A stretch of 64,000 nucleotides of DNA from Aureisphaera galaxeae. Lineage in GTDB: Bacteria; Bacteroidota; Bacteroidia; Flavobacteriales; Flavobacteriaceae. Every line of letters begins with the position of its first letter. Positions within the stretch are counted from its first letter, which is position 1. The translations under genes were made by a program, and so were the position numbers. The notes beneath the pieces are model-generated. The model made no database searches, was not told where the DNA came from, and saw only the letters and a list, made by a program, of their open reading frames with translations. Positions 26,013 to 34,414 of the stretch are shown here, one piece after another. The stretch covers positions 1 through 64,000 of the forward strand of contig NZ_JAQQTF010000007.1 of the NCBI RefSeq assembly GCF_028561275.1. The letters run 5' to 3'.

Positions 26013-26984
26013 ATGTCAAGAATTCTCACAGGAATACAAAGTACAGGAACCCCACATTTGGGGAATTTATTAGGGGCCATTATACCCGCCATTCAAATGG
26101 CCAATGACCCCAACAACGATTCCTATCTTTTTATCGCAGATATGCACTCCCTCACCCAGATTAAGGATGCGGAAACCCTAAGAAGCAACACCTATAGTAC
26201 TGCTGCTGCCTGGTTGGCTTTTGGGTTGGACATTGAAAAAACGGTATTCTATCGTCAAAGCGATATTCCACAGGTGACAGAGCTTTCTTGGTATTTAAGC
26301 TGCTTTTTCCCCTACCAACGACTCACTTTGGCACATAGTTTTAAGGACAAAGCCGACCGATTGGAAGATGTAAATGCTGGGCTTTTTACATATCCCATGC
26401 TTATGGCTGCAGATATCCTTTTGTATGATGCTGATATTGTTCCCGTAGGAAAAGACCAACTACAACATTTGGAAATGACGCGCGACGTAGCCTCTCGTTT
26501 CCATGCAAAAATTGGCGGGGAAACCTTCGTGTTGCCAGAAGCTAAGGTACAAGAACATACGATGCTTATTCCAGGTACCGATGGTGCCAAGATGAGTAAG
26601 TCCAAGGACAACATCATCAATATCTTCTTACCAGATAAAAAGCTGCGCAAACAGGTCATGGGTATTCAAACCGATAGTACTCCTTTGGAGGAACCCAAAA
26701 ATCCAGATACCTGTAATGTATTTGCATTGTATCAACTACTTGCCGCCGAAGATCAAATCGCAGAAATGCGCACCAACTACTTGGCAGGTGGTTATGGCTA
26801 TGGACACGCCAAACAGGCCTTGTACGAATGCATGCTGGATCGCTTTGCTGAAGAACGCGCCCGATACAACCACTACATGGAAAACCTGAACGAAGTAGAC
26901 GCTGCCCTAGAAAAAGGAGCTCAAAAAGCAAAAGCGGTAGCCGATGCGGTTTTGGCTCGCGTTCGTGAAAAAGTGGGTTATTAA
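26013..26984 (+). CDS. trpS: Tryptophan--tRNA ligase
   Basis: A 323-aa class I aminoacyl-tRNA synthetase charging tRNA-Trp. The HIGH-type motif is PHLGN (14-18) after TGIQSTGT, and KMSKS is at 193-197. ATG 26013 gives the standard N-terminus MSRILTGIQ; codons further upstream are unsupported and overlap the promoter. The stop overlaps the stop of the convergent membrane-protein gene. Confidence 0.96.
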   Translation: MSRILTGIQSTGTPHLGNLLGAIIPAIQMANDPNNDSYLFIADMHSLTQIKDAETLRSNTYSTAAAWLAFGLDIEKTVFYRQSDIPQVTELSWYLSCFFPYQRLTLAHSFKDKADRLEDVNAGLFTYPMLMAADILLYDADIVPVGKDQLQHLEMTRDVASRFHAKIGGETFVLPEAKVQEHTMLIPGTDGAKMSKSKDNIINIFLPDKKLRKQVMGIQTDSTPLEEPKNPDTCNVFALYQLLAAEDQIAEMRTNYLAGGYGYGHAKQALYECMLDRFAEERARYNHYMENLNEVDAALEKGAQKAKAVADAVLARVREKVGY

Positions 26985-27754
26985 CGCGCCCCTCCCTGAT
27001 TTCTTTTCTTAAGTAAGGCTTCTTTCTTAAGCAATTCGTGCTGGTCGGGCATGACACAATACATATAGAAAAAGAACAAGGCAATACAGAACATTCCCAA
27101 TTCCAATAAGGTGATCCCATACAAAGGATCTCCGAAGAAAAACAGTGAATTCAGCACCTGTGTAATATCGCTAAGGAAGAAAAACAGGAATGCCGCTGTT
27201 ATGGTCGATATGCGCGTCGACGTGTTTACAATCTGATACATAAGCCCGATACTGAACAACACCAGTTTTAGAATGGTATAAGCGAAACTGTATAATATGT
27301 GCATGGAGCTAAGACCAAAGTCATCGACTATGGCTATGATCTTTTTCGCAAAAAGAAAATCCAATACCAAAATGAGAATGATCATCCAACTCCACTTATT
27401 GAATTTCATCTTGAAAGGATGTTCCTTTAGCATTTTTAAGAAAATAAGCACGAAGCCCATGACCCAAAAAAGCTGGACCGTATTGAGATAGATTAACGCT
27501 CCGGTTTCCCCCTTCAGAACACGACTAAAGGAAAAATAAACCCCAAAGGCCGAAGAGATAATGAAAAGAGAGAACACCCAAACAAATAACTTGCTCCGCA
27601 CCTCATCGAAAATAAGATGATAGGCTAAACCTAAGGAATACAGGATGAGGTAAAATACAAAAGCGAGTTTTGAGCTTTCATATCCGGCAATGCAAAGTCC
27701 TACGGCTGAGGCCAATAAAGCACCGCGAAAAATGTTCTTGAATGTGAGGGTCAT
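26981..27754 (-). CDS. Multi-pass membrane protein of unknown function
   Basis: A 257-aa protein with about eight hydrophobic helices and a short basic tail (KKRNQGGAR). The segment AAFLFFFLSDITQVLN in the second half is faintly like the YhhN/TMEM86 lysoplasmalogenase family, which has a related FxxSD motif, but the match is too weak to name it. Convergent with trpS: the two stop codons overlap (26981-26984). Confidence 0.7.
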   Translation of the reverse strand: MTLTFKNIFRGALLASAVGLCIAGYESSKLAFVFYLILYSLGLAYHLIFDEVRSKLFVWVFSLFIISSAFGVYFSFSRVLKGETGALIYLNTVQLFWVMGFVLIFLKMLKEHPFKMKFNKWSWMIILILVLDFLFAKKIIAIVDDFGLSSMHILYSFAYTILKLVLFSIGLMYQIVNTSTRISTITAAFLFFFLSDITQVLNSLFFFGDPLYGITLLELGMFCIALFFFYMYCVMPDQHELLKKEALLKKRNQGGAR

Positions 27755-27813
27755 TCCTCAAAAATAGAAAAAAATAAAGGGCAAAATGTTAATTGTTCTT
27801 GGTTATTAAAGAT

Positions 27814-28920
27814 TCAAACTGTCCGAAATAACTTACCCGGCAAGGGTTGTACCAAGCCTTTCAGTTCCAAGGAAAGCAGTACAGAAGTGACTTTATGTAT
27901 GGGCATGGAACATTCTATGGAAATAATGTCCAACAATTCTTTGTCCTTTTCTTTTAGATATTTCCAGATACATTTTTCGGACTCATTCAATTCAACAAAC
28001 AGCCTGGTTTGCTTAGGCTTAGCAGTTTCCGTTTCCAAATCCCAACCCAAAACGTACACCAAATCCGCAGCCGAGGTTAATAAATGGGCCCTTTGGGTTT
28101 TTATAAGATTATTGCAGCCCTGGCTTTGCACGTCGCCCGCTCTTCCCGGTACTGCGAACACATCACGGTCATAGGAATTGGCAATATCTGCGGTGACCAA
28201 ACTTCCCCCTTTTTCAGCAGATTCAATTACGATCGTGGCCTCACTTATCCCGGCAATGATTCGATTTCGCTTCAGAAAGTTGTTCCTGTCGAAGGGATCA
28301 TCGCTCCAAAATTCGGTAAGGAAGCCTCCGTTCTCATTGATGTTGGAAACGTATTTTTTGTGCGACTTCGGATAAATCTGATTAAGACCATGGGCTAAAC
28401 AGCCTATGGTTTGCAAACCACAATCCAAAGCCGCTCTTTGAGCGGTAATATCCACGCCATACGCAAACCCGGATACAATCACAGGATTCAAAGAGGCCAA
28501 TTCCTCCACCAACTGACGACAAAATGAAGCTCCATAGGTGGTCACTTTTCGAGTACCTACGATGCTAATCACTTTCCGGTTCTTAAGATCCACATTTCCT
28601 GTTTGAAACAGTAGAATGGGGCCGTCCAAACAATGCTTTAAACGTTCTGGATAGGCAGGATCCATAAAATAGGAATACTCGATTCCTTCATTCTCGATAA
28701 AATGAAGTTCCCTTTCCGCTTCCGAAAGGCAATTGCGTTCATCCAAATATTTCAACTTTAAACTACCGATGCCAGGAATCTTTAAGAGATGACTTCTCTT
28801 TTCTTTGAAAATCCCTTCGGCAGAACCTATGGTATTGATTAACTTTTTGGCAGAAATATCTCCCAAATTGGGAACCCGCTGCAATGCCAAAACATACAGC
28901 AATTCGGTTTTTGATAGCAT
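27814..28920 (-). CDS. dprA: DNA-processing protein DprA
   Basis: A 368-aa protein that loads RecA onto incoming single-stranded DNA during natural transformation. It has an N-terminal HhH/SAM-like region (VPNLGDISAKKLI), the Rossmann DprA core with VGTRKVTTYG, SGFAYGVDITAQRAAL and GGSLVTADIANSYDRDVFAVPG (shown in parts), and a C-terminal winged-helix region. Length is typical. It stands alone, divergent from the SPOR gene. Confidence 0.95.
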   Translation of the reverse strand: MLSKTELLYVLALQRVPNLGDISAKKLINTIGSAEGIFKEKRSHLLKIPGIGSLKLKYLDERNCLSEAERELHFIENEGIEYSYFMDPAYPERLKHCLDGPILLFQTGNVDLKNRKVISIVGTRKVTTYGASFCRQLVEELASLNPVIVSGFAYGVDITAQRAALDCGLQTIGCLAHGLNQIYPKSHKKYVSNINENGGFLTEFWSDDPFDRNNFLKRNRIIAGISEATIVIESAEKGGSLVTADIANSYDRDVFAVPGRAGDVQSQGCNNLIKTQRAHLLTSAADLVYVLGWDLETETAKPKQTRLFVELNESEKCIWKYLKEKDKELLDIISIECSMPIHKVTSVLLSLELKGLVQPLPGKLFRTV

Positions 28921-29032
28921 AGTGAAATCATGAGTGCCTGAACATCAAAACCGTAGTCCAATGTCAGGTTCATTAAAGGGAGTTATTAAAGCTACAAATT
29001 TTTCTGTTGTTAATAAGTTCGTTCCGCAACTA

Positions 29033-29063
29033 TTGAATGCTTCCTTAAAATAATCTATGTTTG
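29033..29063 (+). promoter_or_regulatory. Promoter of the HU-CCDC81/SPOR gene (TTG, TATGTTTG)
   Basis: TTG (29033-29035), 20 bases, then TATGTTTG (29056-29063), a full -7 match ending 4 bases before the ATG at 29068. The transcript should be leaderless or nearly so. Confidence 0.65.
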
Positions 29064-29067
29064 TTTT

Positions 29068-30000
29068 ATGCAGTTGGCGAGCTATATTAAGGATTTACTC
29101 TATCGTTATGAGTGTGTTATCATTCCAGGGTTTGGGGCTTTTTTAACCCAGAACCATTCAGCTAGAATTGATGGCGCTTCCCATACGTTCTATCCGCCAG
29201 GAAAAACGATCTCCTTCAATAGACAGCTGCAAACCAATGACGGCATTTTGGCCAATTATGTGGCTTCTGTAGAAAACTGCAGTTACGAACTGGCCCTTCA
29301 AAAAATTCGAAATTTCACGGGAACCGTTTCCTTAGAACTTTCGGAAGGAAAAACAGTCACCCTTAAAAATATCGGTGATTTCTTTCTGAACCACGAAAAA
29401 ACGGTTCAGTTTACGCCAGAAAGTGTTGAAAACTTCAACACGGCTTCTTTCGGATTGACTTCTTTTGTGTCACCTCCTATGCAACGTGCTGAAGTAGCAG
29501 AAGAAGTACAGAAGGACGTGGTTACCATGTACCAAGAAAAGAAGAAAACGGCCTATCCTTTCCTTCGTTACGCTGCCATTGGTCTTTTGGCCATTACCTT
29601 GGGTAGTGTTGGTGGATTGAAAGTATATGAAGGCCAAGTGGAGAAGCATAATTTTGCCGAAAAGCAAAAAGCCGATGCCTTGGTTGAAGATCAAATACAA
29701 GAAGCTACTTTCTTAATTGATAACCCACTTCCTACTTTGACCATCGACGTGGCGAAAGAAACGGGTAAATATCATATCGTAGCAGGTGCATTCCGTATTG
29801 AGTCCAATGCCCAGAAAAAGATCAACCTACTTTCCCAAAAAGGATTTTCTGCCCGTCTTATTGGTAAGAACCGTTATGGGCTTCACCAAGTCGTATACAG
29901 TTCTCACAGTGAGCGTTTAGAGGCATTGCGCGCCCTTAGGGACATAAAGCGTTCGGAGAATAAGGATGCTTGGCTTTTGGTTCAGGATTTGAACCGATAA
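29068..30000 (+). CDS. HU-CCDC81 and SPOR domain protein
   Basis: A 310-aa inner-membrane protein. The first 130 residues hold the paired bacterial HU-CCDC81 domains (YECVIIPGFGAFLTQ; ISFNRQLQTNDGILANYV), normally cytoplasmic. A membrane helix is at about 172-190 (YAAIGLLAITLGSVGGL), followed by a C-terminal SPOR domain (about 230-305, YHIVAGAFRIESNAQKKINL) that in other bacteria binds denuded glycan strands at the division septum. The layout suggests a link between the nucleoid or cytoplasm and septal peptidoglycan. The family is common in Bacteroidota; the precise role is not known. Confidence 0.88.
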   Translation: MQLASYIKDLLYRYECVIIPGFGAFLTQNHSARIDGASHTFYPPGKTISFNRQLQTNDGILANYVASVENCSYELALQKIRNFTGTVSLELSEGKTVTLKNIGDFFLNHEKTVQFTPESVENFNTASFGLTSFVSPPMQRAEVAEEVQKDVVTMYQEKKKTAYPFLRYAAIGLLAITLGSVGGLKVYEGQVEKHNFAEKQKADALVEDQIQEATFLIDNPLPTLTIDVAKETGKYHIVAGAFRIESNAQKKINLLSQKGFSARLIGKNRYGLHQVVYSSHSERLEALRALRDIKRSENKDAWLLVQDLNR

Positions 30001-30037
30001 AATCCCCTCTTTTTATTCCTAAAATACCATTGCTTCG

Positions 30038-30045
30038 TACCTTTG
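30038..30045 (+). promoter_or_regulatory. -7 box TACCTTTG of the thioesterase gene
   Basis: A full TANNTTTG match 14 bases before the ATG at 30060; it supports that start over an upstream in-frame ATG inside the previous gene. Confidence 0.6.
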
Positions 30046-30059
30046 TAAAAAATTACTGT

Positions 30060-30569
30060 ATGCAAGCAAAAACCCCTGCAGAGTCCCGAACCATCATTAC
30101 CGATTTAGTCCTTCCCAGTGAAACCAACCCTATTGGCAATATGTTTGGAGGAGAGCTTTTGGCCCGTATGGACCGTGCCGCTAGTATCGCAGCTAGACGC
30201 CATAGTCGTAGGATTGTGGTAACCGCTTCGGTAAATCACGTGGCCTTTAACAAAATGATTCCCTTGGGTAGTGTGGTAACGGTAGAGGCGCATGTTTCCC
30301 GCGCTTTTAAAAGCTCTATGGAAGTATTTATGGATGTGTGGATCGAAGATCGGGAAAGCGGTATGCGAAGCAAGGCCAACGAAGCCATCTATACCTTTGT
30401 TGCAGTAGACGAAATGGGAAGTCCAGTTCCTGTTCCCGAAATTAAGCCCGAGTCCGCTTTGGAAAAGGAGCGCTTTGAAGGGGCGTTGCGAAGAAAGCAA
30501 TTGAGTTTGGTTTTGGCAGGTAAACTGCAACCACAAGAAGCCACAGAATTAAAGGCTCTTTTTTCTTAA
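30060..30569 (+). CDS. Acyl-CoA thioesterase (hotdog fold)
   Basis: A 169-aa hotdog-fold enzyme of the YciA/BACH type that hydrolyses acyl-CoA. The key stretch NPIGNMFGGELLARMDRAA (about 23-41) carries the conserved asparagine and the aspartate expected at the active site; ASVNHVAFNKMIPLG follows. The ATG at 30060 is preferred: the frame is open to 29970, but that would place 30 extra residues inside the end of the previous gene and over the promoter. Confidence 0.9.
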   Translation: MQAKTPAESRTIITDLVLPSETNPIGNMFGGELLARMDRAASIAARRHSRRIVVTASVNHVAFNKMIPLGSVVTVEAHVSRAFKSSMEVFMDVWIEDRESGMRSKANEAIYTFVAVDEMGSPVPVPEIKPESALEKERFEGALRRKQLSLVLAGKLQPQEATELKALFS

Positions 30570-30640
30570 ACCCTAGCAAATCAGTAGGTTTTACACTGTT
30601 AAAAGCCCCCACTATTTTCGGTTTTTAGGTTTCTATTGGA

Positions 30641-30648
30641 TATATTTG
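30641..30648 (+). promoter_or_regulatory. -7 box TATATTTG of the S8 protease gene
   Basis: A full TANNTTTG match 68 bases before the ATG at 30717, giving a leader of about 60 bases that contains the perfect 14-base palindrome at 30685-30698. Confidence 0.5.
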
Positions 30649-30684
30649 GAATTGCTTTAGAAAAACCACCATTTCCTAAAGTTC

Positions 30685-30698
30685 ATTTTACGTAAAAT
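30685..30698. promoter_or_regulatory. Palindrome ATTTTACGTAAAAT in the S8 protease leader
   Basis: A perfect 14-base palindrome downstream of the -7 box and 18 bases before the ATG. It could be a regulator site or weak RNA hairpin; no family of regulator is implied. Confidence 0.3.
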
Positions 30699-30716
30699 TC
30701 ACCTAAAAATTCGACT

Positions 30717-33700
30717 ATGAAAAAAACTACCTTTTTTTCAAGTGGAAAAAACGTTCTTACTGGGTTTCTACTTACCCTTTTCTTCGGTTTTTCCTATGCG
30801 CAGGACGCGTACACCATTCAATACCAAGATGAAATTCTGGATATTCAGGAAAACATTCAGTCCTTTCAATGGGATCAGATGCCAGAATCCTCTGAATTGG
30901 GGAATGGTTATTTTGGTTGGGTTCAATTCTATGAAACTCCAACCCAAGACATTCAGGATGCATTTAAGGCCAACCAATTACGGTTGATCGACTATATCCC
31001 GCATCACACATACTTGTTTTATTTCCCCGAAAACACTTCTATAGATTATCTAAGAAACAGTGGGGTTCGTGCCATCGTTCCGGTAGAAGGAAGGTTCAAA
31101 TTATCTCAGGACCTTAAAAACGGAGATATCGGTAATTGGGCACAACAAGGTGATAAGATTTTAGTGAATCTGGTACACCATCAAAACGTGAATTCCGATT
31201 GGATCATTAACGATCTCGCCACCAAGCAAATCGCTTTGGTTCAGGAATATTCTGGATTCCATACGTTAGAACTTTCCATTCCGGACAACTGTTTGGACGA
31301 ACTTTCCAATCTTCCCTATGTAAAGTGGGTAGAATTGATTCCTCCTCCTGCAGTTAAGGAAGATACGCGCGGAAGAGGGCTTCACAGGGCCAATGGCCTT
31401 GACACCCAAGGAGCGGGTAGAAACTATACCGGAGAAGGTGTAGGGGTGCTTGTTCGTGATGATGGTATCGTAGGTCCACACATCGACTTCCAAGGAAGGT
31501 TAGACAACTCTTTCGCCAGTGGTACGGGACAGACACACGGTGACGGTGTAGCTGGTATTCTTGCAGGTGCCGGAAATCGTAACCCGACCATGCGAGGTAT
31601 GGCAGCGGGAGCAGACGTCTTTGTTTCCAACTACGGATCTAACTTTATGGATGCTGCTACTCAAACCCTTATTGGTAATGGTAGTGTACAGATTACAAAC
31701 TCTTCTTATGGAGACGGTTGCAATGCCGGATATACCTCCAATGCCCGTAATGTAGATCAGCAGATCTATGACAATGAAAATCTACTTCACGTATTCTCTT
31801 GTGGTAATTCCAATGGTAACAATTGTGGTTACGGCGCCGGAAGTCAGTGGGGTAATATTACAGGAGGTCACAAGCAAGGAAAGAACTGTATTGCGACCGC
31901 CAACGTATTCTTTAATGGAATATTAGCCAGTTCCAGTAGTCGTGGTCCCGCGCATGACGGACGTATTAAGCCAGACATTACCGCTAACGGACAAAACCAA
32001 AACTCTACCAACGAAAATCACGGATACCTTACGTTTGGAGGAACTTCGGGTGCAGCGCCGGGTATTGCAGGTGTTTCTGCACAGTTGTACCAAGCGTATG
32101 CCGAAGCCAATGCAGGGGATCATCCACCTTCTGGTTTAATTAAGGCCACCTTATTAAATACTGCCAATGACTACGGAAACGTAGGACCGGATTTCCGATT
32201 TGGTTGGGGAATCGTAAACGGATTGAGAGCTGGTATCTTGATCGAAGAAGGACGTCACCTTACCGACGAAGTAAGCCAAGGAAACTCCAACACCCACACC
32301 ATCAATGTTCCTTCTGGAACAACGCAAGTGCGTTTCATGTTGTATTGGACCGATCCTGAGGCAACTCCAGGAGCCAACCCAGCTTTGGTGAATGACTTAG
32401 ATCTTGTGGTAACCGATCCTTCCAATGGAGATCATTTACCTTTCGTATTGGATTCTACGCCAGATCCTACCAGTCTTAATTTACCTGCTACCAACGGTGT
32501 TGACCGTTTGAACAATATGGAACAAGTGTTGTTGAACAACCCTGCGGCTGGAGATTACGATTTGGAAATTACTGGTTTCAATGTACCCATGGGGCCACAA
32601 GAATATTTCATTGTTTATGAAATCATTACCGAAAATCTAACCGTAACCTATCCTAACGGAGGAGAGCCTTTCGATCCTAGTGTAAACGAAAACATCCACT
32701 GGGATGCCATTAACACTACCGATGGGTTTACGATAGAGTACACCACCAATGACGGAAGCTCTTGGAACAGTATTGTGACGGTTTCTGCTGCTACCACCAA
32801 TTACCTTTGGAATGTTCCTTCCGAAATTACGGGTGAAGCAAGAATTAGAATTACCAGCGGTTCCTTCTCGGATGAAAGTGATGGCAACTTTAGCATCGCT
32901 CCTACAGTTACGGGCATGAATATTACACAGGTATGTCCTACCGAAGCTTCCTTTACCTGGACTGCCGTAGCCGAGGCAGATGGATATGATTTGTACTTAT
33001 TGGGCGACCGCTATATGGAAGTTGTGGGAAGTACCAATACCAACTCCATTAATGTTCCCATCGCAGATCCTTCGGACGAAATGTGGTACGCTGTTGCGGC
33101 CAAGAACGACGCACAAGGATGGTATGGACAAAGAAATGTGGCTACGTTCTACGCAGGTGGACTATTCAATTGTTCCCTTGCCAACGATCTCTCTATGAAT
33201 GTAATTAACAGTACTCCTAACGACTTCTCTACCTTGTGTGGAACAGGAGATGGTATAGTATCTGTGGTGATTCAGAATACGGGAACCACTTCTCAAAGTA
33301 ATTTCCCGGTGAGTTATGAAGTTACCGGTCAAGCTCCTGTGATGGAAACCTTTACAGGCACATTGGCCAATGGAGAACAAACCACCTATGACTTTACAAC
33401 GCCTGTGAATATAACTTCCAATGGAGATTATGAATTGACGGTGTCTGTAGATCTTCCTGGGGATGAAAATGAATTCAACGATGAGCTAAGCATGGCTTTT
33501 AATGCCTATGTGGCAAGCACTACCAACTTTACCGAGGATTTCGAAACCAACGGAGTACCACCTCCAGGATGGGTAGTTAGCAATCCTGATGAAGATATCA
33601 CTTGGGAAGAAGCTACTGGAATTACGGGAAGCGATGGTGCAAGCACCGAGACCGTGTTCTTGGATAATTTCAACTATTCTAATGTGTCTGCAGAAGACCA

Positions 33701-34319
33701 GTTATGGACAGATGCCTATGATTTCTCTAGTGTTGTTTCGGGTGTGTTCCAATTCGACTTGGCAAAAGCACAAAGATCGGCGGGAGCAAGTGATGTGATG
33801 TACGTAGGTGTTTCTACCGACTGTGGAGAAACCTTTACGTTGATCTATGGAAAAGGAGGATTGGATCTTTCTACCATTCCAAATTACGACAATTCAGGTC
33901 AATGGGAGCCAACTGCTTCCACCGATTGGAGAACCGAGCAAATCAGTATTGATGCCTATGCTGGACAATCTGCAGTCATCTTCAGATTTATCGTAGACAA
34001 CAATAATGGTAACAGTACCTTCATCGACAATGTTAATGTGGATGCGCTCTTGGGTACGGAAGACTTTACCCTTTCAGAATTGGTGATTTCTCCGAATCCT
34101 GCTACGAATGCCTTCTCAATTTCTATTCAAGGAGGTGTGGATGCACAAGCGAAGGTAAACCTAGTGAATAGTCTTGGACAACAGATTCGAGCGTTCGATG
34201 CTTCCATTTTCAATGGAAACGAGGCGACGATAAATGTATCCGATCTTTCGGCTGGTCTGTATTTCGTTCAAATTCAGAATGGAAACCAGACAAGTACCAA
34301 GAAATTATTGATCCGATAA
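30717..34319 (+). CDS. Secreted S8 (subtilisin-like) serine protease with type IX sorting domain
   Basis: A 1200-aa exported protease. Signal peptide (about 1-29, ending SYAQ), pro-region, then the S8 domain with probable catalytic D248 (RDDG), H274 (THGDG), oxyanion N364 (SCGNSNGN) and S444 (GGTSGAAPG). A subtilase-type beta domain follows (about 515-640), then an Ig-like domain (YPNGGE...W), an FN3-like domain, a CARDB-like domain, a MAM/choice-of-anchor region (FETNGVPPPGWVV) and a type IX sorting domain (from about 1118; LVISPNPATNAF, LSAGLYFVQI, STKKLLIR at the end). It should pass the outer membrane by type IX secretion, matching gldH and porW here. Note Asp249 where Ser or Thr is usual in the DxG motif. 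Confidence 0.95.
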   Translation: MKKTTFFSSGKNVLTGFLLTLFFGFSYAQDAYTIQYQDEILDIQENIQSFQWDQMPESSELGNGYFGWVQFYETPTQDIQDAFKANQLRLIDYIPHHTYLFYFPENTSIDYLRNSGVRAIVPVEGRFKLSQDLKNGDIGNWAQQGDKILVNLVHHQNVNSDWIINDLATKQIALVQEYSGFHTLELSIPDNCLDELSNLPYVKWVELIPPPAVKEDTRGRGLHRANGLDTQGAGRNYTGEGVGVLVRDDGIVGPHIDFQGRLDNSFASGTGQTHGDGVAGILAGAGNRNPTMRGMAAGADVFVSNYGSNFMDAATQTLIGNGSVQITNSSYGDGCNAGYTSNARNVDQQIYDNENLLHVFSCGNSNGNNCGYGAGSQWGNITGGHKQGKNCIATANVFFNGILASSSSRGPAHDGRIKPDITANGQNQNSTNENHGYLTFGGTSGAAPGIAGVSAQLYQAYAEANAGDHPPSGLIKATLLNTANDYGNVGPDFRFGWGIVNGLRAGILIEEGRHLTDEVSQGNSNTHTINVPSGTTQVRFMLYWTDPEATPGANPALVNDLDLVVTDPSNGDHLPFVLDSTPDPTSLNLPATNGVDRLNNMEQVLLNNPAAGDYDLEITGFNVPMGPQEYFIVYEIITENLTVTYPNGGEPFDPSVNENIHWDAINTTDGFTIEYTTNDGSSWNSIVTVSAATTNYLWNVPSEITGEARIRITSGSFSDESDGNFSIAPTVTGMNITQVCPTEASFTWTAVAEADGYDLYLLGDRYMEVVGSTNTNSINVPIADPSDEMWYAVAAKNDAQGWYGQRNVATFYAGGLFNCSLANDLSMNVINSTPNDFSTLCGTGDGIVSVVIQNTGTTSQSNFPVSYEVTGQAPVMETFTGTLANGEQTTYDFTTPVNITSNGDYELTVSVDLPGDENEFNDELSMAFNAYVASTTNFTEDFETNGVPPPGWVVSNPDEDITWEEATGITGSDGASTETVFLDNFNYSNVSAEDQLWTDAYDFSSVVSGVFQFDLAKAQRSAGASDVMYVGVSTDCGETFTLIYGKGGLDLSTIPNYDNSGQWEPTASTDWRTEQISIDAYAGQSAVIFRFIVDNNNGNSTFIDNVNVDALLGTEDFTLSELVISPNPATNAFSISIQGGVDAQAKVNLVNSLGQQIRAFDASIFNGNEATINVSDLSAGLYFVQIQNGNQTSTKKLLIR

Positions 34320-34345
34320 GGATTTAACATACATTTTACGGAAAG

Positions 34346-34378
34346 GACCGTCTTACCATTTGTAAGGCGGTCTTTTTT
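34346..34378 (+). terminator. Intrinsic terminator after the S8 protease gene
   Basis: GACCGTCTTAC (34346-34356) pairs with GTAAGGCGGTC (34362-34372; one G-T pair), then TTTTTT. Strong terminator 27 bases after the stop. Confidence 0.9.
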
Positions 34379-34383
34379 AATAG

Positions 34384-34391
34384 TATCTTTG
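34384..34391 (+). promoter_or_regulatory. -7 box TATCTTTG of the persulfide dioxygenase gene
   Basis: A full -7 match 23 bases before the ATG at 34415. A TTTG at 34359-34362, 21 bases upstream, falls in the loop of the preceding terminator and may double as the -33 element. Confidence 0.6.
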
Positions 34392-34414
34392 CCATTCCAT
34401 TCAGAATTAATCCT

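Noticed and set aside
29970-30059. N-terminal extension of the thioesterase
   Set aside because: It overlaps the end of the SPOR gene and its own -7 promoter box; homology begins at 30060.
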